Assembly (NCBI GenBank): GCA_009763385.1
Contig: CM019824.1
Location: 110,936,660-111,000,659 of the forward strand
Direction of reading: 5' to 3'
Source of the DNA: Coix lacryma-jobi var. lacryma-jobi
Lineage: Eukaryota > Streptophyta > Magnoliopsida > Poales > Poaceae
DNA: 64,000 bases
Part shown: one piece after another, positions 22,995 to 35,995 of the stretch
How positions within the stretch are numbered: the stretch's first letter is position 1
How the letters are laid out: each line of letters opens with the position of its first letter
Program-made: the position numbers and the translations under genes
The notes under the pieces: generated by a model
The model's database searches: none
What the model was told of the DNA's origin: nothing
The model's input: the letters and a program-made list of their open reading frames with translations, nothing else

Positions 22995-24903
22995 CTAGGG
23001 CTTCATACCGCTCTTGTTGCAACGGTCCTCGACGGCCTTGATCTTCTTTGCAAAATCGGTAAAAAGTTGGAGCTCTGCATAGTTGTTGTATTGTTCTGGG
23101 CTTTGGACCCCATCAGCTCCAACAATCCGCTGCTTTCCAGACACGACCACATGCCTCTTTGGGTCCTCCGGATAGATATAGTAGGCCACTTGCGCGACAT
23201 TGGTTGCGAGTACCCATTGGTCATCTTTGTACTCGATACTTTTGAGGTTCACGGTGGTTAGCCCGAAACTGTCAACCGCAACTGCTTTGGGGTTTACCCA
23301 GTGGCACCGGAAGACGGTTACGCATACGTCCTTGCCATAGTCAAGTTCCCATATTTCTTCGATCTGGGCATAGTATTGCGTCCTCGTGTTTGTGGCCTCG
23401 TCGACGCCCTCATATCGAACACCGCAGTTCTGTGCCGCGCTCTTCTTGTCCTTCTCTTTCGTGTGGAACCTATACCCCTTCGCATCGTACCCTTGCCATG
23501 TCGTGATTTGGCTTGACGGGCCTTGCAGAAGCTTCTGCACGGTCTCCGTATCTTCATCATCAGGGCATCTTTCTAGGGGTACGTGTTGCTCTTTGAGCCA
23601 ATCTATGAAACTGTTCCTGTGCTCATTCTGGACCCATGCCTCTGTGCGTTGTCCGTCATTAGCGGCGCGGATCTCTTCTATGTGCCTCTCGACATATTTC
23701 TCCATGCTCATCAACTAATGAAGGATGTTGTAATGAGCTTGTTCAATCTCCTTGTATGGTATATCCGTGCGAACTTTTCGGCCCGTGCACCCCATGCCCG
23801 CGGTTCTGCCCTCGTGCTGATGGACAGGCAACCCAATCACCCTCCCATCTTTTATGTACCTCATACACCAGTTCACTGCCTCTTCGGTTGTGTACGCCTC
23901 GATCATAGAGCCCTCCGGGTGAGCACGGTTATGAACATATCTGTTGAGGGTGGACATGAACCGCTCGTACGTCCACATCTCGTGTAGGTACACGGGGCCT
24001 AGTTGCTCGATTTGATCCACCATGTGCATCATTAGGTGTACCATAATATCAAAATATGATGGGGGAAAAGCACATCTCAAGCTGGCAAAGGATCTCCGCG
24101 ATGAAGTCCTTAAGTGCAGGGAGGTCAGCCTTACCGATGACCTTTTGCATGATGCGGTTAAAGAAGTATGATATCTGAGTGACCACCATCTTCACGTACT
24201 CTGGACCGATAACCCTTATCACAATTGGAAGGAACACCGTCAGCATGATGTGGCAGTCATGTGTGTTGTAGCCAGTCAATGTGAGGTCTTTCAAGGAGAT
24301 GAGACTTTTAATGTTGGAAGAGAAACCGGTAGGCACCTTGATACCCCTGAGAAGGTTGAGCATAGTAGTCTTCTCGCCATGCCTTAGGTTGTAGGCCACA
24401 CCTGGAAGATCGACTTTACCATTATGAGGTGACCCAGGGTGAAGGTTCTGCCTGATGCCCTGGTTGAGAAGATCCGTCCGTGACTTCAGACCATCCTTCG
24501 TCTTTCCCAGGATGTCCAGCAGGACATCGATCGTGCTATCAAAGACGTTCTTCTCGAGATGCATACAGTCGATGGCATGGGGTGTTTTCAGTGTCTTCCA
24601 ATATGATAGGTACTCGAAGAAAATCGACCTCTTCTTGAAAGGAACAGAGGGGACCTGTGACGCTTCCTCCGTCGTGTCTCGCTTTCGCTTCCTCATTTGT
24701 TTTGTCCCCTCCTCTGGTGGCTTCTTCTTCTTCCCAAACTCGATCTGATCAATATCCTTCACCATCTCATACACCTTTGGCCCCCAACTAGTCTGCGTCG
24801 GTGGTTCACCCTGTGGCTCGCCCAGATCATCGAACAATTGATTCATGACACTTCTTCTATATCTGTGCCTTTTCGGAAGGAACCGCCTGTGCCTCATGTA
24901 CAC
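22995..24903 (-). pseudogene. CACTA TNP2-type transposase, 3' part
   Basis: This continues the transposase gene that starts at 55993, after element B. From right to left it encodes the end of the Transposase_21 region, a DUF4218 region (HAIDCMHLEKNVFDS near 24560) and a DUF4216 region (DVCVTVFRCHWVNPK near 23300), ending at a stop at 22995. Breaks are a one-base frame change near 24070 and an in-frame TAG at 23715-23717. The TACAC duplicate at 24899-24903 marks the B insertion. The gene would cut and rejoin CACTA ends when intact. Confidence 0.8.
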
Positions 24904-27900
24904 TCTAACAAAACCGACCAATTTGCACCAGATTAAGCACTGAAAACCTCTGCTCTCGCAGAAATCATCGAGTACTTAAGCTCGTACAAACCCGGTAGTC
25001 CGGAAATCTCGAAGGATTTCAAATCATTCGACGACATCCAGCCAAGATCGTACTTGTTCCACGAATATGCTCACGGGTTACATCATAGTTGCATAAAGTT
25101 CAAATTACATCGGAGTACGAAATAATATTACAAACCATAGTTTTGATAGTAGTAGCGGAAGCAACATAGTCTTTAAAACATAAGTTTGGATTGTTCATAA
25201 ATACGGTGCCATCAGTTGACCGGGTCCACAAAAGCAATGGATGAGATAAGTGTTGACCATGCCCTTGGTCTAGTCATCACCTGTTACCGGGTACAAGCAG
25301 TTCTCGCAGTAGCCATAAAAGCACTGGCCATCTGCAACAACAAGGGAAATAAACCCTGAGTACGAGAAGGTACTCAGCTAGACTTACCCGACAAAATCAG
25401 AAATAATGAGACACCAAGGATCACGTAGGCTATATAAGTGGGGTTGGCTGTACATACTCCTTTGCATGAAAGCTTTAGTAATAAAACTCAGTTTCAGATG
25501 TTGGCAATTGCTTTTAGTCATTAACTCTACCTTACTAGATTTGCACCTGTACTAAACAAGCACTTGCTAATTAATCAATCAAGAGTGACTATTTCATCAA
25601 TAGCCTTTCAAATTCCATAACCATCTTAGTTCCATAAGTTCTACGGGAGATGATCTAAAGTCAACTGCTCACTGTCCAGGAGCGATGGCGATTATAATCG
25701 ATTCCTACCCAGCTGGGGATAAAATGTCTCACACTCGCCCGGCACATTCCGGCTACGGCAGTCGTAAGCTACCAGTCAGGAGATTCGAGAACACAACGCG
25801 CGGGACGGCCATGGGCCCTTCTACACCGGGGGTTATCTCAGTGCCAGGTCGCTCAATCTATAACTGCCCACGGTCATGCCAGGTCGATCAGGCCCTGCCT
25901 GCCCTCGGACCATGCCAGGTCGATCAGAATAGTTGCCTACGGTACAGCTGAGGCCCTGGGTGTTAGGCGTCAACATCTCCATCACCGGCTCGAATAACCT
26001 TACTCGGCTTCGCGGGAGGTACTCAGACCTACTCCGTTAAGTGATCGACGCGTTCAATTTGACTGAAGTTACATTCCCGAACGGGTCCTAGGCGACACAG
26101 ACGGGAGACTACTAGCACACAAAACCCATGTCCTGCTGCTCTTACATCCTGCCTCCGTCTCAGATTAATTATCACATGGTTATCTCATGATAGCACAGGC
26201 TAAACATGATCAGTATCCACCTATTGCGGGAGACAGGAAATCACCCGACTTTTACCGGTCTAAGCAGGGCTAAGCATATAACGAGCCTAGACCTAAACAG
26301 GGATATCAAGATATATTGCAGGTGGACAAGGATAAGTAATAATGCATCAACGGTAGCAATCAATTCCTATAACCTAATGCAACATCCATCATCAGGTTAA
26401 TTGTAAAGCATTTGCAAACCGTAGGAGTTAGAATGCTCCGGGGCTTGCCTTGCTCAAAGTCCGACGGACGGTGGTCGCGGCACTCGGGTAGCTCGTCGGC
26501 GTTGGTCCCTCCGGCTTCTTCTGTCAGGTTCTCCTCCGGACTGGGCTCTTCCAGTGCCGACTGAGTCTGGATCTCCTCCGTTGATCCTGTATGATGCATA
26601 ATATGAATAAATAACGCGAATGCATGCGGGATGCATGGGGATGCAACATGGAACAAGGCATTCCAGGGGATAAGCACATGTCATCTACTGCTACTCAACT
26701 GCTTAACCTCCCATATTCAACTTGTTAAGCTATGTTGTCACGACATCAAAGTATACTTAATGAGTTTATTACCCTCTAATTACTTGCTGAAATAAATCTA
26801 ATTAAACTAGCCTATAACAGCAACCCATCCTAGATAGCTTCAGAAAAATCTACAGAAATTACTGGAAGTTAACAACACTCAAACTAGTTCTCTGTCAAAA
26901 TTTCAACTCATTTGGACCTAAACTCTATCCTCTATGAAAAAGACAAATTCTATCATGGAAAGGTGCTTTGAACTACACAACATATTAAAAAGTGTCAAAC
27001 AACAAATTTCATAATTTTCTTCTGAACTTCTTAGCATAAGAGCAGACAGCAAAAATTGTCAACTTCATATCCCTCATATTTTAATTACTACAAAATAAAC
27101 AAGGAAATAACATTTAACCATTTTAAAAGCTACTGCTAAAATAATTCACAGAACAACCTTATATTATATTTTTCCTTGAAACTATATGTCCATACAAATC
27201 TAACAAAACTGGAATCACATTTTTCTGACTTATACATAATTAGTTATGCATTTTCCAAGTTAACAGCACTTTTCTAACTTAAATAAATCTACACATACAA
27301 ATATCACCGATAATGCATTTAACATTTTTCACAGATAGGTCTAATCATGCTGAACACAATAAAATTTGTTTCATAGAATTTGGACTTAAAATGAGCCTTG
27401 TAGGAATTTTTGAAGCCTTTACATAAATTCTGCAAAACTTATTTAAAAGAAAACTTGACCTAAAACGCTACGGACACCCAACTTGACTCAGCCGAGGCCT
27501 GAGGCAAACGCTCGGCACACCCGGCTTAACTCAGCCGAGGCTCAGACACACTCAACCGACTCGGCCGAGGCTCGACACAACGCTCTGCACACCTAACAGA
27601 CTCGGCCGAGGCTAACTGACTCAGTCGAGGCTCAAGGCGAAGGCTCGGCGCACCCGGCTTTCCGAGGCCTACGGCACTCAAGCTCTTCCCTTTCTCTCTT
27701 TCTTACTGCAAGTCGGGGCCCGCTGGTCAGGGCGACCAGGCTTCCGAGGCCAGGCTCGGCACGTTACCGCGCGAGGCCAGGCTCGGCGGTCAACGGCGGA
27801 GTTTTGCGCCGTGGTCGTTGACCGGCCCTAGCTCGTCGACGGCGACGCTTCCGGTGACACCGAGACTATCACTGGGTGCGGGTTTGCGAGGCGAACACAA

Positions 27901-29258
27901 CTAACCGACTCGCTAAGCCAGAGGGATACTGGAGCAAGCTCGACGGCGGCCATGGCGGAGCGGCGGCTCTGCGACTCGGCGGCGGAACTCTTCCCGGCGG
28001 GCTTGCGACTCGGCGAGACTAACACTAGCCCAAGCAAGTCATAAGCGACCTATTGGAGCAACTCTCAGGCTTCGGCATCCCTGGCATTGCTCGGCGCGAT
28101 GCACAGTGGCGGTCCACAGCGGACATGGCGACGACACGGCTCGGTTCCGGCTGAAACATGGCGAAGAGAGGCCTCCATCTAAACTTAGGCAACTATAGCG
28201 GTAGAGAAGACTAGACCCGGGCTCGGTTTGGGATGGCTTGGCCGGAGATGACCGGTTCACATGAAGGTCACGGCGGCGGCCATGGCGGGAGCTTGAGGAT
28301 GGCATCCGCTGTTCCGGCGGCCAGGGAGGGAGAGAGGGGAAACCAACCCTTACCGGAGAAAGAGGAGATTAGGGCGGAGAAACTGGCGGGAGGAATCGAA
28401 CGGTGGTGAGCGGTGGAGCGAGTAATCGCTCGCCGAGGTTCGGCGGGCGGCGGCGGCGTGGAGCTCTGGTGAAGATAGAGTGGAATGGAGCGAGGGAGAG
28501 AGTGAGTAATGGAATGCTCTTCTGGTTGCGAGCACGGGGCGGAGCGAAGGCAAAAGGAACGAAGTGCTAGGTGCATTGCACCTGGCCGGTTCCCGTCGGG
28601 GGAGCTCCCGACCGGACGCGGCGGCGTCAGGCGTCGCGCAACACGCGGCGAGTGCGGACGGGGTGCATGGAGCGACGTGGCGCTTGCTGCGCAAACCACG
28701 GGCGGCGATGACGGTGGTTTGGCCGGCCGGCGAGGCGGTCTCGCCGCGGCGGGCGGTTTTGGTCGGCGCGGAGGGAGCGGCGTGCGCACGGGAAGAAGAA
28801 GAAGAGGCTGACAGGCCAGGCCCACTAGGGTTAAACTAATGAAGTTTGGTTTTAAAACTTTGATGCTCTATAACTCCTAAACTAAGCCAAATTAGGAGAA
28901 GGTCCTAAAAGCAAGGTTGCTTAGAATTTTGTAAGGAACAAATCATCTTTAAGGCTCCAGTCCAAATTCTGCTTAGAAAAAGAAATTTAGTGCTAAACCA
29001 TTTTTCTAATGCAAGAAAGCCTAATTTAACTGCTTTTTCTGAGAAAGTGTTTTTCAAGCAAAGTTGTTCCTTTCATCAAGATCTACAACTTTGTTATAAG
29101 GCACTTGGTCAGAAACAGAAAGCATAAAAAGGTTACACTAGAGACCAAACAAGGACTTAAGCACTTCAACAAACATATGCACATGAAATGATGAGATGCT
29201 ATGCTCATGCCATGCCAAATTATGCATTTAGGAATTGCTTAACACCTAGGGTGTTACA
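24904..29258 (-). repeat. 3' LTR of element B
   Basis: It is 4355 bp and pairs with 49984-54336 at a 25,080-bp offset. Inner edge GTTACA at 29258. The outer edge reads TCTAAC where the other copy has TGTAAC, so one terminal base has mutated. Confidence 0.93.
25270..26586 (-). CDS. putative spliced ORF inside 3' LTR of B
   Basis: Exon-like segments are 26586-26449 (138 nt) and 25331-25270 (62 nt). The first follows an acceptor-like CATACAG, is rich in Glu, contains ADELPECRDH and ends at CAAG before GCAAGCC. The second follows TTGTTGCAG and encodes DGQCFYGYCENCLYP, ending GDD and TAG. The split codon joins in phase. Between the two LTRs of B some changes here are silent (the ADEL codons). The start codon and first exon are not identified. 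Confidence 0.5.
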
Positions 29259-29272
29259 GCCCTCCCCTCCTT
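29259..29272 (-). other. polypurine tract of element B
   Basis: The minus strand reads AAGGAGGGGAGGGC directly before the 3' LTR start TGTAAC. It follows the gag-pol stop by only a few bases. Confidence 0.75.
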
Positions 29273-32200
29273 AAAAGAAATCTCGTCTCGAGATTTGGAT
29301 TACGAACCATTGCTTATAAAAGTGTGGGTACACCTCCTTTAGATAGTCATCCGTTTCCCAAGTAGCATCTCGATCATCTTGCTCACTCCAAGATACCTTA
29401 TACTGCTTCACAACTCTTCCGCGAGTTACTCTCTCTTTCTCATCGAGCACTCGATAAGGCTTCACTGAGTAGGTGAGGTCGGATTGCAACTTGATACGGG
29501 CTGGTTGTACCTCTTCTTCTGGTACTCGAAGACATTTCTATAATTGTGACACATGGAATACAGGGAATATAGCCTTTAAATGTTCTGGTAATTGCAATCG
29601 ATAAGCCACTTCTCCCCTCCTTTGCACTATCCGATAGGGTCCCATAAATCTTGGTGCTAACTTCCTCTTAACACCAAAACGTTTTACACCCTTCATTGGT
29701 GAAACCTTCAAATAGACATAGTCACCAACATTAAATTCAAGTGGTTTCCTTCGCTTATCAGCATAGCTTTTCTGACGAGATTGTGCAGACGCGATATGTT
29801 GCTGAATCGTTCTAACTTGTCCTTCTGCTTCTTTAACAAAGTCAATACCATAGTACCGACGTTCCCCTGGTTCTACCCAGTTTATCGGTGTTCTGCATCT
29901 TCTGCCATACAGAGCTTCAAAAGGAGCCATCTGTATACTTTCTTGGTAACTATTGTTGTAGGCAAACTCTGCTAATGGTAACCATTTTTCCCAAGAACCT
30001 TTTGCTGATAAAACACAGGCTCTTAACATATCCTCTAGAACTTGATTCACTCTCTCTGTCTGCCCTGATGTTTGCAGATGATAGGCTGAGCTTCGGACTA
30101 AATCCGTGCCTAACTCCTTCTGCAACTTTCCCAAAACGGTGCAGTAAACTACGGTCCGCGATCAGAGACTATAACCTTTGGTACACCGTGCAGTCACACA
30201 ATCTGACTTATGTAGATCTCTGCATAATCTGGGGCCTTATAGTTGGTCTTGACGGGAATGAAATGTGCGGTCTTTGTGAGACGATCCACAATTACCCAAA
30301 TTGAATCATTACCCTTCTGAGTAGTGGGTAAACCAACGATAAAATCCATGCTTACTTCTTCCCACTTCCATTCAGGTATAGCTAATGGCTGAAGCATTCC
30401 AGCTGGTTTCAAATGAATAGCTTTTACTCGACAACACGTGTCACACCTTGCAACATAAGCAGCAATTTCTTTCTTCATTTTGGTCCACCAAAATCTCGGA
30501 CGCAAATCTTGGTACATTTTTGTACTTCCAGGATGAATAGATAATTTGGACAAATGTGCTTCATCCATGATCCGATTCCTGAGTTCTCTATCCTTAGGCA
30601 CCACTAATCGCTGGTTAAACCATAGAACTCCATTTTCGTCAACTCGAAAATGCTTATCGACTTCTTTTTCATCCTTGAGCCTTTCCTTATTGTGATAGAT
30701 CCCTCTATCGGTTTTCTGGCCTTCTATAATTTGGTCAACTAACGCATTGCTCAACTCTAAATCATGTAGCACTGCAGCATGTGTTAAGCTGAACTCATCC
30801 TCTGGTAAAAGCTTCATAGCATTACAGTGTGATTTCTGGCTTAGAGCATCGGCCACGACATTTGCCTTGCCTGGATGATAGTGAATTTGAAGATTATAGT
30901 CCTTAATCAATTCCAGCCATCTTCTTTGCCTCATATTCAATTCTGCTTGCGTGAAAATATATTTAAGACTCTTGTGGTTGGTGTACATATTGCAGACATT
31001 CCCAAGTAGATAGTGTCTCCAAATCTTCAACGCATGTACAACGGCTGCTAATTCCAGATCGTGAGTTGGGTAATTCACTTCATGCTTTCGCAATTGCCGC
31101 GAAGCATACGCAATCACTCTGCCGTCTTGCATGAGAACACAACCTAGACCAACCTTTGACGCATCACAAAAGACATCAAAGGGTTTCTCAACATCCGGTT
31201 GAGCTAAAACAGGAGTAGTGGTCAACAGCTTTCGCAAGGTACGGAAAGCAGTTTCGCACTTCTCGGTCCATTCAAATTTTTGATTCTTTTGCAACAAACT
31301 GGTCATTGGCTTTGCAATCTTGGAGAATTCTGGAATAAAACGGCGGTAATATCCTACTAAGCCCAAGAAACTATGAATCTCACCAACTGAAGTAGGAGCT
31401 TTCCAGTCCATTACTTCCTGTACTTTGCTAGGGTCAACTGAAATTCCTTCTTCTGACAGAATATGACCAAGAAATTGTACTTTCCTCATCCAAAACTCGC
31501 ACTTGCTGAATTTAGCATAGAGCTTGTGTTCCCTGAGTCTAGATAAGACAACCCTCAAATGTTCTGCATGATCTTCTGCATTTTTCGAGTAAACCAGAAT
31601 ATCGTCAATGAACACTACCACAAACTTGTCCAATTCTGGCATGAACACAGAGTTCATCAAACTCATGAAGTATGCCGGAGCATTTGTTAATCCAAAGGAC
31701 ATGACAAGATACTCATATAACCCGTATCTGGTTGAGAAAGCGGTCTTTGGAATATCCTGCGGTCGGATTCGAATCTGATGATAACCTGACCTCAAATCGA
31801 TCTTGGAGAACACCTTGGCTCTTAATAGCTGATCAAAAAGGATATCTATTCTGGGTAGCGGATACTTATTCTTAACAGTCACAACATTGAGTGGACGATA
31901 ATCCACACACATGCGTAAAGACTTATCCTTCTTCTTGACAAACAGAGCTGGGCAACCCCATTCTGATACACTAGGTTGAATGGATCCCTTGTCCAAGAGT
32001 TCCTTGATTTGGGTCTTGAGTTCTGCCAGCTCATTGGGTGGCATTCGATACGGTCTCCTAGAGATTGGTGCAGTTCCTGGTAACAACTCTATCACGAACT
32101 CCACTGCTCTCTTTGGTGGTAACCCTGGTAACTCATCTGGAAAAACGTCCGGAAAATCCCTAACAACTGGAATTTTGGAGAGGTCTTCTATAGCAAGAGT

Positions 32201-33359
32201 ATAAGATAAGTCAACAAGATCGGCACCTCGAGGAAGAGACACGCGAAGCTTGTTACCTGTCCGATAATCAGATAAGGTAAGAGTTCTGTTTGCAGTGTCT
32301 AACACCGCATTCCACATAGTCATCCAACTCATTCCTAAGACAACATCCATACTTAGTCCTGGCAAAACCACTAAGTTGGCTCCAAATTTATGCCCTCCAA
32401 TATCGATGGTCACATTACACACCATCTGTCTAGATAACACGCTACTCCCCACGGAGCTCACGCGAAACCCATAATCCATTTCAGAGATTTCTTGATTATG
32501 CTTTTGTGCAAATGTCTTGCTCATGAAAGAATGCGATGATCCAGTATCCAACAAAACAACTGCAGGATGATGGTTCACGAGACACATACCGGCAGTCACA
32601 GGTTCTCCTGCACGAGCTTCTTCAGCAGTCATGTTATGCAGACGCGCTGGATAATTAGCCTGCTGCTTCTTGGGATGTGGGCAATACCTTGCAAAGTGCC
32701 CATCTTGGTTGCAATTGTAACACGGCCCACGAACTGAAGGTTTTCCTCCGGTCGAGCTGCCCTGACCTCCATGAGCTTGATTAGCAGCTACTTTGTATGG
32801 CCTCTGATTACGCTGAGCTTGCGGCTGATTCTTCTTTTGTGGTGGCCTGAAACGTGCCCCCGGCGCTGGTGGTCGATACTGGTTACGCTGAGCTGGTGGT
32901 CCTCTAGGTTGGGATGGTCCTGAATCAAAGGTCCTCTTCCGGGCCTTACTTGCAGCATGCTTGTTGTTATGACCCTCTTGAATCAGGCAGTCACTTATGA
33001 AGTCATTGAAGGTGGTACGGGAAGATGTACCCACTGACTTTGCCATTTTAGTGTTCAAGCCTCTCTTGAAACTAGCAATCTTCTTAGCATCTGTGTCGAC
33101 GAAGTCTGGAACATATCGAGATAGCGAGTTGAACAAGTGATGATATTCGGTCACTGATCGAGTTCCTTGTGTTAAGCTCATGAATTCAGCCACCTTCATC
33201 TGAGTCAAGCCTGGCGGAATATAGTGCCCACGAACTGCGTTAGTGAACACTCTCCAAGTGATAGGAACATTGGTGGGATAGGTGGTACGGTGATGTCCCC
33301 ACCAAATTCCGGCTGGTCCTTGTAGCTGATGTGCAGCATATTCTGCCTTCAACTCCTCT
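29271..33359 (-). pseudogene. element B gag-pol polyprotein, main part
   Basis: Right to left: the rest of gag with knuckle CYNCNQDGHFARYC (about 32700), protease VVLLDTGSSHSF (about 32560), reverse transcriptase with FVVVFIDDILVYS (about 31610), RNase H DVFCDASKVGLGC (about 31170), integrase zinc finger and core, and a C-terminal chromodomain (29280-29490, ATWETDDYL). The integrase core holds two in-frame stops (near 30194 and 30150) and a one-base deletion near 30135. Another stop lies at 29538. The start of gag lies beyond element A, at 47809. Order and chromodomain place it in the Tekay clade of chromoviruses. Confidence 0.88.
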
Positions 33360-34521
33360 GTAAGTGTAACACCTCTGGTGTTTAAGCATGTAATTAACTT
33401 GACATATCATCATTAGCATCATTAATCATCTTGATCATGATTTCATGTGTATGCATTTGCTTAATGTATCATTTTATGTGATGTATCCCTATTGCAAAAA
33501 CCCTTATTAGCCCACTTCTTCCTATAGGGGCAAAATGGTAATTTCACCTCTGTGCCTAGTTCTATGTAATTCTTGTTCAAAGTTAGTGCCCTGATGTTTG
33601 TTGCTTTGATCCAAGTTCAAAAATCAGATTTGAATTGAGTTTCCTTTTGCAAAACCCTAAAATCCCAAATCCTGGATTTATTCCCTTTTTAATAACTTTT
33701 TCAAAATTCAAAATTTTGAGTTGGTTCAGAAAGCAAAGTTGTGAATCTGATCAATAGGAACAACTTTGGTATTCACAGATTTCTATGTTTCTATATAAAA
33801 ATTGAAGTAATTTCAAATTCATTCAAATTCCAGTTTTTGTCCCCTTTTCAATTTTAAAAAGTTTTTCAAAAACTATTGAGTTTCAGAAAAAGTGTGTATT
33901 AGCAAAGTTATAGGTTTTGTCAAATGGAACAACTTTCATATTGGAAGATGTTCAAGTTTCAGTTTGAAATCCAAAGTAATTTTGATTTGAATCAAATTTG
34001 AAAAGTGTCCCCTTTTCTGTTTTTGAATGTAGTTCAAAAACTATTTGGAATTTGAAAATGTTCATATTGACAAAGTTGTAGATCTCACTTTTCTGAACAA
34101 CTTTGGTGTTTTGAGTTTTTGTCGCACAGTTCAAATTTTGGGAGATTTTTGCAAAATTCAGAAACCAGCCAAAAGTCAAACCCTAGACCCTAGCACTGTT
34201 CTTCTTCCCGTAGAGCCAGAGGCCAGGGGGGGCCCGGCCATGGCGCCGGCGCTGCGGCTGCAGCGCAGGCGGCTGCTCCCCACGCGCCACCAACCTGTCG
34301 CCGCTGTTCCCCTGTTCCCTCTGCGCCCGCACGCGAGCGCTGACCATCGCTCTCGGCCCCTACAGTGCCCAGCCGCCGCCGCCGCGTGGCCATCGCCGGC
34401 CGAGCATTGCGCCCGAGCCCCGGCTGCACGCCAGCTCGACCGCCAGAGCGCAATCGAGTGCGCACGCCCCCGCAAACCTAACCCGCGCAACCCCGAGGTC
34501 TCTACCGGCCCTGGCCGTGCC

Positions 34522-34528
34522 TATAAAA
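34522..34528 (+). promoter_or_regulatory. TATA box in 5' LTR of A
   Basis: CCTATAAAAGCCCC lies in the GC-rich zone about 1.16 kb into the LTR. The 3' LTR has the same box at 44426-44432. Transcription should begin about 30 bases further on. Confidence 0.7.
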
Positions 34529-35995
34529 GCCCCGCCGGAGCTCGACCTCTCTCCCTCACCTCCGCCACCGTGGCCGGCCTACTCCAGTCACTCCGCCGCT
34601 CCACCTCCTAGCTCAGAAGCTCCGCCTTGAGCTCGTGAAGCTTTCCCACCCTTCAATTTCACCTTTCCCGTCTCCGTTTGCCCGGCGTAAGCTCGCCGTC
34701 CCCATCCCCGGCCGAAACCCGGCGAGCTCGGGTTCGTGGAATTCGCCGTCTCCGGCCATGATCATCTCTCACCGACCCCCGTGTTGTGTTCCTTGACCCC
34801 GTGCGACTCTAACCCGGCCCTTGCGGTCGCTGTTGTTGCTCAGGACCGCCGGACCGCCGGAGCGCCGCCGCGGTCATCTTCTCCCTCGAGCACGTATCGA
34901 GCCTCGCCCTCGTGTCGAGCCTCACCCTCGAGTCGAGCCTCACCCTCGAGCCCTGCCTCCGACACGTGGTAAGCATCCGAGCCTTCGGCCTCTGCTTCAA
35001 CTCCGCTTCGCCCGAGCCCCCAAGTCACGCCTCGGGCAGAGGCCTGTTTCTCCGCTTCGCCCGAGCCCAAGCCTCGGCGACGCATGCTCTCCGTCTCGCC
35101 CGAGTCCGGCCTCGGACCGAGGCTCACTTCTCCGTTTCGCCCGAGCCCCGCATTTCGCCGAGCCCGGCCTAGAAGGAGCACAGTGCTCTTTTCTTTTTCT
35201 GAGTGTTGTGAATAGTGTTCTGTTTTCTCTTTTTTGTATGATTTTCTGTGTGCATCCAAAAATTCTGAAATTGTTGTGATAGACTCTTTATGCTCTGGAG
35301 TATTTTATAAAAATATGAAACTTGAGTTTTGTGCAAAAATTTGAAAATGTAAAATTCCCCTTTTAATTGAAAAATGAAGGTTTTGGTATTTTTGGAGAGT
35401 GATTTATAACTCCAAAAATCATGAGACAAATTTTTGTGAGCTTCTTATGCCATGTTTAGTCTCTGGTAAAATTTTGAAGTCTTTTGGAACAAGTTGATTT
35501 TTGAGCTTTTATTTTAATTCCCAAATAGTACCTTTTGTTAATTAAATGTCTAGATTTAATTGAGCACCTTAATGACCTCCAAAAATTATGAAATTTGTTT
35601 TGCCATCTATCTACACCATAATGAACTTATGTGATTAATTTGGTAATTTTTGGAGCAACTTCATAAAATGACCTTTTAAATAAATTAAGAAAATAGAAAA
35701 GATGGATTAGGGTTGGTAATAAGTGTTTGATGATGTGATCCTTGGATTGATTGATGTTCATAGACCCCTACCCTTTGGTCTATGATGTTTGTGATGCTAT
35801 ATTTGGTTGATGCTTAGGATAATTATAATAAGGGCTAGTTAATCAATATTGCTTAAGGAAGAAATGATTACCTTTTATGCTCAACCTAGAATTCAATCAT
35901 GCCTTGCTTAAAAGTAATCTAGAATCAGTGGAATTGTCTTGCACCATAAGTTCATATCATCATTCTCATGAGCATTCATCATTGCATCCGTATAG

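Noticed and set aside
28268..28839. GC-rich overlapping frames on both strands in the LTRs of B (also 53348-53919) and A (34045-35279, 43947-45183)
   Set aside because: They lie in the GC-rich promoter zone of LTRs, where stop codons are rare in all frames. Several are open on both strands at once.
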